64,000 nt of DNA, from NCBI RefSeq assembly GCF_001485215.1, contig NZ_BBWW01000001.1, positions 1,426,001 through 1,490,000 on the forward strand, read 5' to 3'. The first letter of the stretch is position 1; each line of letters starts with the position of its first letter. The notes under the pieces were generated by a model. It was not told where the DNA came from, did not search any database, and saw only the letters and a program-made list of their open reading frames with translations. Below are positions 55,278 through 64,000 of the stretch, piece after piece. The stretch is from Leptolyngbya sp. NIES-2104 (lineage in GTDB: Bacteria; Cyanobacteriota; Cyanobacteriia; Leptolyngbyales; Leptolyngbyaceae). A program made the position numbers and the translations under genes.

Positions 55278-55724
55278 CTAATCCGGTAAAAAATCATCGT
55301 CTAAGATTGAGGTCACATCGTATAAACATTCAGTTGGAAACGTGTCTATCGGCAGTCCGGTTTCGGCTTTTGCCTGTTTGGTTGCCCTGATGTACGACTC
55401 AGCCAGAATTGTTTCAAAATAAGGCTTGAGACTGGGAGAATCTTGCAAATCATCTCGCAGACGATAGCGATGTTCGAGCAGGCTAGACTCCCAGCTACTA
55501 CTTCGTTTTTCCGGTTGATACTGCCACTTGAGAAGATGCAGCAACACAACAATCAAGTTGCTCTTTAAGCTGCGCCGCTGACTTCGTGCCATGTCTTCAA
55601 TTTCATCAATTAAATTGTCCCAGTCGATGCGGTCATAGTGACCTTGCCGCAAATCGTCAACCGTCGTTTCAATCCACTGCAAGTAGTCAGTTTCATACAA
55701 TAATCGCTGTTTTGCCTGAGTCAT
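55278..55724 (-). CDS. DUF29 family protein
   Basis: 148 residues. Conserved start YETDYLQWIETTVDDLRQGHYDRIDWDNL and the LIDEIEDMARSQRRSLKSNL helix identify DUF29, a family abundant in cyanobacteria and without an assigned activity. Gap of 3 bp to ycf46 upstream and 63 bp to the ATPase downstream, suggesting a common transcript. Confidence 0.88.
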   Translation of the reverse strand: MTQAKQRLLYETDYLQWIETTVDDLRQGHYDRIDWDNLIDEIEDMARSQRRSLKSNLIVVLLHLLKWQYQPEKRSSSWESSLLEHRYRLRDDLQDSPSLKPYFETILAESYIRATKQAKAETGLPIDTFPTECLYDVTSILDDDFLPD

Positions 55725-55727
55725 GAT

Positions 55728-57251
55728 TTACTCCGGTTGTTGAAGTTGGCGCTGAATACGATCGCTGAGTTGACTATGTTTCGATGCCAGTCGCGCTTTC
55801 CCTGCCGCCGCCCAATCTTGCAGAAAATCAATCTGTTCTTTGGCAGTTCGAGCGAGGGGAACAATCTGGCTGGCAGCTTCGAGAATGTCATCGGTGGCAA
55901 AGTCGCGATTTTGGCTAAACCCGATGTGCATCGCTTCGATTAAGGTTTGCTCGATTTCGGCTCCTGAGAAATCTGGCGTTTCGTAGGCGAGTCGATCGAG
56001 ATCATACTGCTTCAAATTGTGCGGACGCAGGCGAGAAAGATGCACGGAATAGATCGATCGACGTTCTTCTTGACTTGGCAATCCGACAAAGAAAATCTCA
56101 TCGAATCGTCCTTTTCTCAGCATCTCTGGCGGTAAAGCTTGAATATTGTTTGCAGTCGCAACGACAAATACAGGCGATCGCTTTTCAGCCATCCAAGTGA
56201 TAAAGGTTCCGAATACGCGGCTGGTCGTTCCCGAATCGCTGCGCCCGTCTACACCCGAAAACGCTTTATCAATTTCATCAATCCACAACACGCAAGGTGC
56301 AAGCGCTTCGGCAAGTTGAATCATCTGACGAGTGCGGGACTCTGATTCTCCGACCAGTCCACCGAACAAGCGACCGACATCTAATCGGAGTAGGGGTAAA
56401 TGCCAGTGATGCGCGATCGCTTTTGCGGTCAATGATTTTCCGGTTCCCTGAATTCCCACGAGCATCAAGCCTTTGGGATGCGGTAATCCATATTGTCTTG
56501 CACGATCGCTAAACGATCCACCCCGACGAATCAGCCAATCTTTCAAGTTATCCAATCCGCCAATATCTGAAATATCTTCTTTAGCTGGATAGAAATCTAG
56601 AATCTGAGTTTGGCGAATCGTTTGCCGTTTTTCTTCGAGAATCAATTCGACATCTTCTGGACGAAGTTCACCATGCAGCGCGAAGGCTCTCGCGAGAACC
56701 CGACGAATTCGCTCGATCGATAATCCTTGGCACGATCGCACTAATTCATCGAGTGTTTTCGGCTCTAGTCGATGTCCGGTTGCACTTACTAGCCGTTCGA
56801 TCTCAGTTTTAATCTCTGCCCCACCTGGAAGCGGAAACTCTAGAACAGTCAGCACTTCGCTCAAATCATCAGGAATCGAAATTTGAGACGATAACAGAAC
56901 TAAATTCTTAGGTTGAGATTTCAACAATCGCGCCAGATTTCTGAGTTTTCGCGAGATCGAAATGTCTTCTAAGAATCGATGAAAGTCCCGCAGGATAAAA
57001 ATCGCAGGCGCACTCATCGGTAGTTTCTCAACGAATTCAAGCGCTTGTAGAGGATTGCGTTTTCCGAATCCGACATCGTTGGGATTGCCTTGATAGCCAT
57101 CGACAAAATCCCAGGTGTAAACCGCTCGATCGCCTTGAGCTTTCGCGGATTGTGCGATCGCGGCTTCGACTCGTTCTTCTTCACGAGTCGGAATGTAGAT
57201 GATCGGATAACGCGCCCGGACGAGCAGATTGAATTCGTCGCTAAAACTCAT
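55728..57251 (-). CDS. ycf46: AAA ATPase Ycf46
   Basis: 507-residue AAA+ ATPase conserved in cyanobacteria and red-lineage plastids. N-terminal domain LLVRARYPIIYIPTREEERVE, then an AAA domain with Walker A VGIQGTGKSLTAK, Walker B VLWIDEIDKAFSG, and GRFDEIFFVGLPSQEER arginine-finger region. Reported links are to CO2/bicarbonate handling, but the role remains unclear. Confidence 0.93.
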   Translation of the reverse strand: MSFSDEFNLLVRARYPIIYIPTREEERVEAAIAQSAKAQGDRAVYTWDFVDGYQGNPNDVGFGKRNPLQALEFVEKLPMSAPAIFILRDFHRFLEDISISRKLRNLARLLKSQPKNLVLLSSQISIPDDLSEVLTVLEFPLPGGAEIKTEIERLVSATGHRLEPKTLDELVRSCQGLSIERIRRVLARAFALHGELRPEDVELILEEKRQTIRQTQILDFYPAKEDISDIGGLDNLKDWLIRRGGSFSDRARQYGLPHPKGLMLVGIQGTGKSLTAKAIAHHWHLPLLRLDVGRLFGGLVGESESRTRQMIQLAEALAPCVLWIDEIDKAFSGVDGRSDSGTTSRVFGTFITWMAEKRSPVFVVATANNIQALPPEMLRKGRFDEIFFVGLPSQEERRSIYSVHLSRLRPHNLKQYDLDRLAYETPDFSGAEIEQTLIEAMHIGFSQNRDFATDDILEAASQIVPLARTAKEQIDFLQDWAAAGKARLASKHSQLSDRIQRQLQQPE

Positions 57252-57300
57252 AACTCGCTTTCTTAAAGTACGGTCTTTCTACTACCGTACAACAATCAAG

Positions 57301-57801
57301 CTAGTTGAGATGACCCTTCAAGGCTTGCAGTGCTGCCCAACGGCTGTCAATCCCCGGACTCTTAATTTCGTCTGCCACTTCAATCCCAGCACAGTCTTTC
57401 GCACAGAGTTGACGCTGCGGAATTTCGAGCGAAAGCTGCTCATAGAGCCAAGCTTCAGGGTCAAAGTAACCGTTTGGCAACAAGGTTTCAACCAGATCGT
57501 CCATTGAAAGATCTTTATCAAGCGGCAATTCATCTAATTGATCCGCCGTTTCATCGAGCCAGATCATTTCTTTGGGTTCGATCGCTAATCGATGATTAAA
57601 CTGCTGCAAACAGCGATGGCAGGTCAGCGTAATGATCGTTTCTACCTTGGCTGAAATTTCGAGAAAGTTGCCTTGATGCGTGATTTTGATCCAGCCTTGA
57701 ACCGGAGTGAGCGTTTTCAGGTCTTTCAGAAACGTCTTGAACTCGATCGTTTTAGTCTGTTCTGGACACTGAACCAGGCGAGGAATGTGAATAGCTTCCA
57801 T
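57301..57801 (-). CDS. YceD/DUF177 family protein
   Basis: 166 residues. DUF177 members are linked to 23S rRNA accumulation and are often next to ribosomal genes. Conserved elements: IETIITLTCHRCLQQFNHRL with CxxC, EMIWLDETADQLDE, and a C-terminal LCAKDCAGI cysteine pair, a possible zinc site. It continues the minus-strand block after jag. Confidence 0.85.
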   Translation of the reverse strand: MEAIHIPRLVQCPEQTKTIEFKTFLKDLKTLTPVQGWIKITHQGNFLEISAKVETIITLTCHRCLQQFNHRLAIEPKEMIWLDETADQLDELPLDKDLSMDDLVETLLPNGYFDPEAWLYEQLSLEIPQRQLCAKDCAGIEVADEIKSPGIDSRWAALQALKGHLN

Positions 57802-57924
57802 AGGATTTGATACTGAAGAGAGCGATCGTAATCTCAGTTACGCTTACACTTAACAAACAAAGAGCGGAAGACTTGCCACGTACAGCACAATTTTCCCGCT
57901 CCTTTAGTTTATCGAATCAAGCTG

Positions 57925-58428
57925 CTATGTCTCGTCTGAACCTGATCCAGCTAACCGAACCACCAAACGCCGATCGGGTTCTTGACCCCGACTAAATGTT
58001 TCAATATCTGCACTGTCTTGAAGAATTGAATGCACTTGACGACGCTCGGCAGAAGAAAGCGATTTGATTTCGTATTCTTCGCCTGTTTCGCGCACTCTGG
58101 CGGCGGCATCTTCAGCGATCGCGGTTAATTCTGTCAGCCGTTGGGCGCGGTATCCGTTGATCTCGATCGTATAAGCGATTTGCTCTTCCTGCCCGATATT
58201 CAGAACTGAGCTTGCCAAGTATTGAATCGAATCGAGAACCGCGCCGTTATTGCTGAGTAACGCTTCGATTTGATTGGGCTGAAGGGAAGTATGGTCGATC
58301 GTCAACCAGCAGCTTTTTTCAGCGGAGGTATTTCGGATTTCAGCGGTTACGGTTGCCGGAAATGCAGCCAGCTTGAGAAATGTTTCGAGCCACTGCTGCC
58401 CCCGCTGCTGTAATTGAGTTTCAGCCAT
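57925..58428 (-). CDS. KH-R3H single-strand nucleic-acid-binding protein (Jag/KhpB)
   Basis: ATG 58428 (167 residues); a GTG at 58440 would overlap the yidC stop. A KH-like segment (LSNNGAVLDSIQYLASSVLNI) precedes an R3H domain (AAARVRETGEEYEIKSLSSA, with the RxxxH helix ERRQVHSIL). Bacterial homologues are RNA-binding regulators placed after yidC, as here. The N-terminal Jag domain is reduced. Confidence 0.88.
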   Translation of the reverse strand: MAETQLQQRGQQWLETFLKLAAFPATVTAEIRNTSAEKSCWLTIDHTSLQPNQIEALLSNNGAVLDSIQYLASSVLNIGQEEQIAYTIEINGYRAQRLTELTAIAEDAAARVRETGEEYEIKSLSSAERRQVHSILQDSADIETFSRGQEPDRRLVVRLAGSGSDET

Positions 58429-58439
58429 ACGTTCCAACA

Positions 58440-59600
58440 CTATGCCTTCTTCTTACGACCGGGTTCAAACGGGAGAGTATCATCTCCACCATCCGACTTT
58501 GCACTCCCACCACTTGTTTTTGCAGTTGCCGCAGCATCCGCATCGACGAGCTTCTGAAGATTCTCAGGTAATGGCTCACGCGACAGAATGAAGGTCTGCC
58601 CCGTTTGGAAAATGTTCGCCAGCACCATGTACATCAGGACACCAGCGGGCAGCGGGAAGAACAAGAACATACCGGAGAAAATCACAGGTGTAACTTTGTT
58701 GATGGTGTCTTGTTGAGGATTGCCCGTCGAACCTTGTCCTGAAATCAGTTGACTAATGTACAAGCTGAGTCCGAAGAAGACGATCATACCGATGATGTCC
58801 CAGTGGAATGTTCCATCTGGATCAACCGCTCCGACTCGTCCAAGCTGATCGATGAACAAGAAGCCTTTATCCGCAGCGATTCCAGGAACGAAGGCTTGAA
58901 TCGTCGCATCTCCAGCCTGAAGTGCTTCGATCGTGCCGTCATCGTTAATCTTGATTCGCTCTGCGCCGTTCGTCGCTTTGAATCTCGGAACCAGATGGCT
59001 CTCAGGATATTCCTTCAAAAGCTCTGAAAACGGCTTGCCGTCTACAGTTTGAAACTCGATTTTGGTTTTCTCACCGACAGCGAGTTTTGTGCCAGCGGGA
59101 GCGATCGCGCTAATTTTCGCGTGAACGCCATCTTCTACATAAACGTTTTGAGGCGGCGTGATAAAAGCTTGCGGTGCGACTTGTTCGATTTGGGCTTGAG
59201 GTGCAATCTGGAGGTTCACCGTATAAGGAACATCCGAGAAAGGTGATCCTCTTAAAGTTGCAAACAGCGCGAATAGAATCGGCATTTGTAACACGACAGG
59301 CAAACATCCCGCCAGTGGATTACCGAATTCCTTGTAAACCGCGCTCATTTCTTCCTGCTGTTTTGCAGGATCACTCTTATACCGTTCCTGAATTTCTTTA
59401 ACGCGCTTTTGCATCACAGGTTGTGTCACCTTCATGCGGCGCATACTGCGGATTGAACCTGCACTGAGCGGGAAGAGGGCAAAGCGAATGACTAGAGTCA
59501 ACGCTACGATCGCCAACCCATAGCTCGGCACGATCCCGTAGAAAAAATCCAGGATCGGCAGCATCACGTTATTGGATAAGAAGCTTACACCAAAGTCCAT
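58440..59600 (-). CDS. yidC: YidC/Oxa1/Alb3 membrane protein insertase
   Basis: 386 residues. The first span and [21 protein letters not shown] contain the conserved hydrophilic-groove Arg; [22 protein letters not shown] and later [22 protein letters not shown] are the family signatures. A large insertion (about 140-255) lies between the second and third spans. The tail is basic and Ala/Gly-rich, suitable for ribosome binding. Confidence 0.93.
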   Translation of the reverse strand: MDFGVSFLSNNVMLPILDFFYGIVPSYGLAIVALTLVIRFALFPLSAGSIRSMRRMKVTQPVMQKRVKEIQERYKSDPAKQQEEMSAVYKEFGNPLAGCLPVVLQMPILFALFATLRGSPFSDVPYTVNLQIAPQAQIEQVAPQAFITPPQNVYVEDGVHAKISAIAPAGTKLAVGEKTKIEFQTVDGKPFSELLKEYPESHLVPRFKATNGAERIKINDDGTIEALQAGDATIQAFVPGIAADKGFLFIDQLGRVGAVDPDGTFHWDIIGMIVFFGLSLYISQLISGQGSTGNPQQDTINKVTPVIFSGMFLFFPLPAGVLMYMVLANIFQTGQTFILSREPLPENLQKLVDADAAATAKTSGGSAKSDGGDDTLPFEPGRKKKA

Positions 59601-59681
59601 TCGCTTTACGTCTACCTACTAGGGTCTAAAGAGTTAGGGCATTCAAAATGCCAAATCCAGTGTAACGCTCAGGGCGCAAAT

Positions 59682-60080
59682 TTACGGTTGACTTCCAAGG
59701 CTACCGCTTACTTTTTTCGCCTTTTCAGAAAGTCGCTCATTAATAAAGTCGTACACTTCCCGGAACTTCGGAATTGCTCTAAGCTCAAGGCGGCTACCGT
59801 CTCTAAGCGTTAACACCATATCGCCGTAAGTTCCAATTCCACGGGGAACCGTCACAACTTTCGTGATTTCCGAATAGATGACATCTGAGCGATCGCGTCC
59901 TTGCCAGCCACCGACGACACTAATTCGACGGTTAGTAATGCGATACCGCAACCAGAGCGCCCGCACGATCGCACCGACCGTGAGCGGCAAGCAAATCACG
60001 GTGAAACCTAAGAGAACGTTGATAATCAAATCCCCAATATGAGGTCCACCTTCGTAGAAGACTTCTTCTTTAACTGCCAT
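59682..60080 (-). CDS. PH domain-containing membrane protein
   Basis: 132 residues. A hydrophobic span (LIINVLLGFTVICLPLTVGAIV) is followed by a bacterial PH-like domain with RYRITNRRISVVGGWQGRDR and VIYSEITKVVTVPRG. It overlaps rnpA by 11 bp. Commonly found between rnpA and yidC in cyanobacteria. Confidence 0.82.
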   Translation of the reverse strand: MAVKEEVFYEGGPHIGDLIINVLLGFTVICLPLTVGAIVRALWLRYRITNRRISVVGGWQGRDRSDVIYSEITKVVTVPRGIGTYGDMVLTLRDGSRLELRAIPKFREVYDFINERLSEKAKKVSGSLGSQP

Positions 60081-60417
60081 TGAGCACCTCAGCTTTAACC
60101 AATAACTGCTCTAATTCTTGCAGATATTGAGGATATTCACACTCGGTCGCTTCGATTCGCACACCAATGACGATCGAGAATCCTGGTTTTGTTCTGGGCA
60201 AGAAACTTCTCAAAATCGCTCGAACCTGCCGCTTGATTCGGTTCCGAACCACGGCACGTTTGCTGACTTTCTTACTAATCGAAATACCGATCCGGGTTGG
60301 TTGCTCCGGACGTTTCAGCACTCTTAAATTAAAACAGTGAGAACCTCGACGAAATCCGCGCTGATAGACAGCATCAAAATCTCGTCGATGTTTCAGTCGA
60401 TTTTCTTGCGGCAGCAA
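60070..60417 (-). CDS. rnpA: Ribonuclease P protein component
   Basis: 115 residues; protein cofactor of RNase P. The start is TTG 60417 (MLPQENRLKHRRDFDAVYQRG). The RNA-binding motif is GISISKKVSKRAVVRNRIKRQ followed by VRAILRS. Located just after rpmH, as in most bacteria. Confidence 0.94.
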   Translation of the reverse strand: MLPQENRLKHRRDFDAVYQRGFRRGSHCFNLRVLKRPEQPTRIGISISKKVSKRAVVRNRIKRQVRAILRSFLPRTKPGFSIVIGVRIEATECEYPQYLQELEQLLVKAEVLNGS

Positions 60418-60425
60418 AACAGCGA

Positions 60426-60572
60426 TCAGGAAGATGAAACTGACAGGCGCAACCGTCCTTTCTTACGGCGTGCTTGAATCACTTTTTGTCCATTTTTCGT
60501 CCGCATCCGAGCGCGGAATCCTGATACCCGTCTGCGTTTGCGGCTTGTTCCGCCTAAAGTGCGCTTCGTCAT
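60426..60572 (-). CDS. rpmH: Ribosomal protein L34
   Basis: ATG 60572 to TGA 60426 encodes 48 residues: [20 protein letters not shown], then [20 protein letters not shown] and a short tail. This is the classic L34 sequence. It is the first gene of the rpmH-rnpA-PH-yidC-jag block and is too short for ordinary length cut-offs. Confidence 0.97.
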   Translation of the reverse strand: MTKRTLGGTSRKRRRVSGFRARMRTKNGQKVIQARRKKGRLRLSVSSS

Positions 60573-60608
60573 GTCCGTGGCTCCAGTGAGTCGATATTAA
60601 TTCCCAAG

Positions 60609-60647
60609 CAAAAAAGAAGTAGACTGCGGGAAAAGTCACAGTCTACT
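60609..60647 (-). terminator. Terminator of the DUF2808 gene
   Basis: On the minus strand AGTAGACTG (60647-60639) pairs with CAGTCTACT (60626-60618), followed by CTTCTTTTTTG. It isolates the DUF2808 gene from rpmH. Confidence 0.8.
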
Positions 60648-60666
60648 AGCGTACCATGAATTTTAA

Positions 60667-61179
60667 TTACTGAATCGTGACGATCCAGGTTCCGATGTCG
60701 CGCAACAGGGGGACATCTCCAGGAGAGAGAATGCGACAGTTGAAGTAGAACATGCCGCCGCTGTTGGGATTTCGGACATTGTTAAAAATCAGTTCGACGT
60801 TCGAACCTGCCGGAACGGGTTCTTGGGGAAAGACTTGGAGCACGTAGTTGTCTTTTTCCCATTGCACTTCTTGAACGGCAACTTTTTTGTCATTCACTAG
60901 AAGCTCGACGTTTTTCGGGTCGAATGTGCCTCGGAAGTAGTTCGGGTAATCGATCGAGAATTGAGCGATCGCGACTTTCACCTTGTCGCGTCCGATGCGG
61001 AACCGATAGCGATCCCAAGACCCGCTATTTCCACCAAAATCCAGACGATAGCTCAGTTGTTTTCCCGGTTGAACGCCGCTGAAGATGGTCAATCCAGGCA
61101 GACCTTGAGCGAACGCAACCAGGGGCACCGCAGCGACCAAACTTCCCGCAATGGCGAGCGTTGAGACGATCCGACGCAT
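60667..61179 (-). CDS. DUF2808 exported protein
   Basis: ATG 61179 (170 residues) has AAGGATG upstream. Signal peptide IVSTLAIAGSLVAAVPLVAFA, then a beta-rich domain with FGGNSGSWDRYRFRIGRDKVK and VQEVQWEKDNYVLQVFP, matching DUF2808, a cyanobacterial periplasmic family of unknown role. Confidence 0.82.
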   Translation of the reverse strand: MRRIVSTLAIAGSLVAAVPLVAFAQGLPGLTIFSGVQPGKQLSYRLDFGGNSGSWDRYRFRIGRDKVKVAIAQFSIDYPNYFRGTFDPKNVELLVNDKKVAVQEVQWEKDNYVLQVFPQEPVPAGSNVELIFNNVRNPNSGGMFYFNCRILSPGDVPLLRDIGTWIVTIQ

Positions 61180-61295
61180 TGAACATCCTTTCAGCAGCAT
61201 AGATAAGTTAGGGGTTAAGTTCATTCAACATTGAGATTAGCAGGAATGCGCGTGAGGGGCTACCGAGAGCGACGCGATCGAGCCTGATTTTGTTC

Positions 61296-62021
61296 CTACG
61301 AAAGTTGATTCGGATCGATTCCGAGTTCTCGCAGTTTTGCGGCTAAGATTTCCGCTCGTTGTTCTGCTTCAGTAGCTCGTTGTTCTGCCGCCTCTGCCCG
61401 CTGTTGTTCGGCTTCTTCAGGTAAGGGCACGAGAGAACCGTTTTCAGTGAATAGACGGAGTTGTCGATCGTGAATTCCAAGATAGAAGCCAATCTCGCGA
61501 CTCCATAGCTGTCCTTGCGGATTTGGAATCAGAGCCTCATAGCGACCCTGAATCAGTTGAAAGCCTTGAAATTCGAGTGTGACCGGATCGAGCCAGAAAT
61601 ATTCTGGAACGCGCCAGATCGATTGGTAGATTTCTTTTTTCTCACCTCGATCGACATCCGCCGTGGAATCAGACAGCAGTTCGATGATCAAGTTTGGATA
61701 TTGACCGTTTTCGTGCCAAACTGTCCAACTTTTTCGTCGATCGGGTCGAGTGCCAAGAACGACGAAGAGATCAGGACCTCGGAAAAATTCTGACTTCTTC
61801 TGATTCGGGCTGTAATAAACCGTTAGATTTCCCGCAACATAGACATCGCTGCGTCCTCCCATTCCATCAGGGCGAAAAATCCAGCGAATCAAGCGAACGA
61901 GCAAATCAATTTGATCACGATGTAGGTCACTTTCCAAGGGCGGTTCGTCGCTCCACAAGTCGGGTGGTGGCAAGGGTGAGTCGTCAGCCAGCAACGGAAC
62001 TTTGGGAATCGCTTGTGTCAT
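61296..62021 (-). CDS. Uma2-family endonuclease-like protein with Gln/Glu/Ala-rich C-terminus
   Basis: ATG 62021 (241 residues). The nuclease-like core has SDVYVAGNLTVYYSPNQKKSE, PDLFVVLGTRPDRRKSW and YPNLIIELLSDSTADVDRGE, then WRVPEYFWLDPVTLEFQGF. The C-terminus is a repeated heptad-like EAEQQRAEAAEQRATEAEQR coiled coil. Third Uma2 gene of the window. Confidence 0.85.
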   Translation of the reverse strand: MTQAIPKVPLLADDSPLPPPDLWSDEPPLESDLHRDQIDLLVRLIRWIFRPDGMGGRSDVYVAGNLTVYYSPNQKKSEFFRGPDLFVVLGTRPDRRKSWTVWHENGQYPNLIIELLSDSTADVDRGEKKEIYQSIWRVPEYFWLDPVTLEFQGFQLIQGRYEALIPNPQGQLWSREIGFYLGIHDRQLRLFTENGSLVPLPEEAEQQRAEAAEQRATEAEQRAEILAAKLRELGIDPNQLS

Positions 62022-62182
62022 GGCAGCAAATCTCAAACACCAGGAATTTTTATTGTATCAGGGCATTTGTTCTAATGATTTGTTAAACAGATTGAATTTA
62101 GATTTCAAGATGTGAAATTCAGCGCGGATCGTTGATATTTTTTCATTAAGCATTTAAGAAGTGAGGCTCATAAAAGTTTTTG

Positions 62183-62211
62183 TTAGATTGCCCATATTCT
62201 GAACTTATAAT
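62183..62211 (+). promoter_or_regulatory. Candidate promoter of pntAB
   Basis: TTAGAT (62183-62188), 17 bp, then a consensus TATAAT (62206-62211), about 110 bp before the pntA ATG. The remainder of 62022-62323 is AT-rich with no gene. The match is good at the -10 and weak at the -35. Confidence 0.45.
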
Positions 62212-62323
62212 TTCTGAAAGTTTGCTGGATGAATTACTTTTTGAAGCACGAGGGATTGAATTTCTTGTGTTTTCGAGTATGACTGAGAAAAGCTGTTACA
62301 CACGCATCAACTGAGGAGACAGC

Positions 62324-63952
62324 ATGACGATCGCGATCAATAAAGAGTCAGGGGCGGAACGTTCACCAAGTCAGCATCCCGTTATCTACCGGAAAATTGG
62401 AATTCCAAAAGAAATTTATGCGGGAGAATGTCGAGTCGCGGCAACTCCAGACACGGTAAAGATTTTGCAGAAATACGGTTTTGAAGTTTTAGTTGAATCG
62501 GGCGCGGGAGAAGCTGCAAATTTTTCAAATCAAGCTTATTTAGATGCAGGTTGTCGAATCATTGTTGATACAGAAACGCTCTGGTCTTATGCAGATTTAA
62601 TTCTGAAAGTTCGCCCCCCGATTTGGAATTCAAATTTAAACAAACATGAAGCAGATTTGCTGCATGAAGGCGCAACTTTAATTAGTTTTATTTGGGCAAA
62701 TCAGAATCCAGAATTAGTCGAACATTTGGCAAATCGGAAGGCGACCGTGTTGGCGATGGATGCCGTCCCTCGAATTAGTCGCGCTCAGAAGTTAGATGCG
62801 CTCAGTTCGATGGCGAATATTGCTGGATATCGGGCTGTGATTGAAGCAGCACAGCAGTTTGGGCGATTTTTTACCGGGCAAATTACCGCAGCGGGGAAAG
62901 TTCCACCTGCGAAAGTTTTGGTGATTGGGGCGGGAGTTGCGGGATTGGCGGCGGTGGGAACGGCACGATCTCTGGGTGCGATCGTTCGGGCATTCGATAC
63001 TCGTCCTGTCGTGAAAGAGCAAGTTCAAAGTTTAGGAGCAGAATTCCTAGAGTTGCAGTTTGAAGAGGATGGAACGGGACAGGGTGGTTATGCGAAAACC
63101 ATGAGTCCTGAGTTTATCAAAGCTGAGATGGAACTATTTGCGGCTCAGGCGAAAGATGTCGATATCATCATTACGACCGCACTAATTCCGGGTAAGAAAG
63201 CTCCAACCTTGATTACAACAGCGATGGTTGAGAGCATGAAAGAAGGTTCTGTGATTGTTGATCTGGCAGCCGAACAAGGTGGAAATTGTGAAGTCACAAA
63301 ACCGGGTGGAATTTATCGATACCAAGGTGTAACGATCATTGGACTCACTGATTTACCGAGTCGAATGGCAGCACAAGCAAGTCAGCTTTACGGTAAGAAT
63401 CTGTGTCATTTGCTCGATGATATGGGGCGAAATGACAACTACCACATTGATTTAAATGATGAAGTAATTCGAGGTGCGTTAGTCCTACATCAAGGTGAAA
63501 CCGTTGAGCCTTTACCGAAAGTTGCGCCCGCACCGCAGAAGGTTGAAACGCCCACTGTTGAAGTTCCTATCGTTAAAACTCGCGCAGCGAAGCTGATCCG
63601 TGCCGGATCGACACCCACTTGGATTTGGACAGTACTACTAGGGGCAGTATTGTTAGGGATTGGCACGATCGCGCCTCCATCCTTCCTCAGTCACTTCACA
63701 GTATTCGTTCTCGCCTGCTTTATCGGATGGCAAGTAATCTGGAACGTGAAACCCGCACTACATACACCTTTGATGAGTGTGACGAATGCAATTAGCGGCA
63801 TCATCATTCTCGGTGGAATGCTTCAGATTTCCGGTACTCCGACTTCTGCAACCACGATCTTAGGCGCGATCGCAATTCTGATCGGCACGATTAACATCGC
63901 AGGTGGCTTCCTCGTCACACAGCGAATGCTCAAAATGTTCCAAAAACAATAG
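62324..63952 (+). CDS. pntA: NAD(P) transhydrogenase subunit alpha (fused, with C-terminal membrane part)
   Basis: Proton-translocating transhydrogenase, moving hydride between NADH and NADP+ across the thylakoid or plasma membrane. The 542-residue protein has an N-terminal NAD(H)-binding domain I ([53 protein letters not shown]) and a C-terminal set of about four spans ([36 protein letters not shown]), linked by a Pro/Val-rich hinge (about 390-425). So PntAA and PntAB are fused, as in the E. coli alpha subunit. pntB follows after 9 bp. Confidence 0.95.
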   Translation: MTIAINKESGAERSPSQHPVIYRKIGIPKEIYAGECRVAATPDTVKILQKYGFEVLVESGAGEAANFSNQAYLDAGCRIIVDTETLWSYADLILKVRPPIWNSNLNKHEADLLHEGATLISFIWANQNPELVEHLANRKATVLAMDAVPRISRAQKLDALSSMANIAGYRAVIEAAQQFGRFFTGQITAAGKVPPAKVLVIGAGVAGLAAVGTARSLGAIVRAFDTRPVVKEQVQSLGAEFLELQFEEDGTGQGGYAKTMSPEFIKAEMELFAAQAKDVDIIITTALIPGKKAPTLITTAMVESMKEGSVIVDLAAEQGGNCEVTKPGGIYRYQGVTIIGLTDLPSRMAAQASQLYGKNLCHLLDDMGRNDNYHIDLNDEVIRGALVLHQGETVEPLPKVAPAPQKVETPTVEVPIVKTRAAKLIRAGSTPTWIWTVLLGAVLLGIGTIAPPSFLSHFTVFVLACFIGWQVIWNVKPALHTPLMSVTNAISGIIILGGMLQISGTPTSATTILGAIAILIGTINIAGGFLVTQRMLKMFQKQ

Positions 63953-63961
63953 AGGTGTGCA

Positions 63962-64000
63962 ATGTTTGACAGTCTTTCTAATGTGGCTTACATTGCCGCG
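63962..64000 (+). CDS. pntB: NAD(P) transhydrogenase subunit beta, start only
   Basis: ATG 63962 begins MFDSLSNVAYIAA and runs off the right edge after 13 codons. The identity rests mainly on position next to pntA and the PntB-like hydrophobic N-terminus. Confidence 0.65.
   Translation, partial: MFDSLSNVAYIAA

Noticed and set aside
57807-57995. Short plus-strand frame between yceD and jag
   Set aside because: Overlaps the 3' end of jag and lacks any recognisable feature.
1-64000. Frequent GCGATCGC palindromes as regulatory sites
   Set aside because: These are the well-known HIP1 octamers, dispersed within genes and intergenic DNA alike; several terminator stems simply include the CGATCG core.

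Overview
This 64-kb window comes from a cyanobacterial chromosome. It carries phycobilisome and photosystem II genes (apcF, psbQ), the plastid-shared ATPase ycf46, a beta-carotene ketolase (crtW), an NtcA-type glnA promoter and two bilin-binding-type sensor kinases. The octamer GCGATCGC and its core CGATCG are scattered throughout, as is typical of HIP1-rich cyanobacteria. Gene density is high and strands alternate often. I see no prophage, no intact insertion sequence and no CRISPR array, so this is mostly core genome with small accessory islands. The genus cannot be fixed from sequence alone; a filamentous Leptolyngbya-like organism is a guess.

Layout. 1-9.8 kb: truncated glgA, a Uma2-family nuclease, cysH, hemC, a HicAB toxin-antitoxin pair, an FAD amine oxidase, psbQ, a Deg/HtrA protease, and small conserved cyanobacterial proteins (DUF760, fibrillin-like, DUF2358, and an MBL hydrolase with an N-terminal ferredoxin domain). 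9.8-10.7 kb: a gene-poor patch with an apparent gene remnant, two strong inverted repeats and tRNA-His. 10.8-14.9 kb: DUF4359 protein, a phosphoketolase, an S51 peptidase, and a 47-residue protein with a duplicated motif. 14.9-21 kb: a photosensory block with a knotless-phytochrome histidine kinase, a DXCF cyanobacteriochrome histidine kinase and a lone receiver protein. 21-30.5 kb: crtW, methyltransferase, a cruciform repeat, murQ, an SDR plus GH31 glucosidase pair and an Rpn-like protein. 30.5-37 kb: stand-alone ureC, a second Uma2 protein, a GH65 phosphorylase, a thioredoxin-like ferredoxin and a NarL-type regulator. 37-44.6 kb: a D12 methylase overlapping a SacI-like restriction enzyme, the cobalt transporter cbiMNQO behind a cobalamin riboswitch, malQ, NUDIX and RidA. 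44.6-48.7 kb: a second copy of the cruciform repeat, a methyltransferase, NtcA-controlled glnA, apcF. 48.9-53.9 kb: ftsX, def, an FHA-PrsW fusion, and a Thr/Pro-repeat exported protein. 53.9-61.2 kb: a long minus-strand block rpmH-rnpA-PH protein-yidC-jag-yceD-ycf46-DUF29-BrxD-like ATPase. 61.3-64 kb: a third Uma2 protein and pntA with the start of pntB.

Themes. Alpha-glucan and storage-sugar metabolism recurs (glgA, GH31, GH65, malQ, phosphoketolase). Light sensing is concentrated at 15-21 kb. Defence-like functions are dispersed (HicAB, restriction-modification pair, Rpn-like, three Uma2, BrxD-like ATPase). The most unusual sequence-level signal is a pair of dispersed cruciform repeats at 23.9 and 44.8 kb. 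Their outer arms differ, but they share the same internal design of two hairpins, AGTC-stem-TGAA-GACT and AGTC-stem-TTCA-GACT, with compensatory changes in the stems. This suggests a REPIN-like mobile or structured element.
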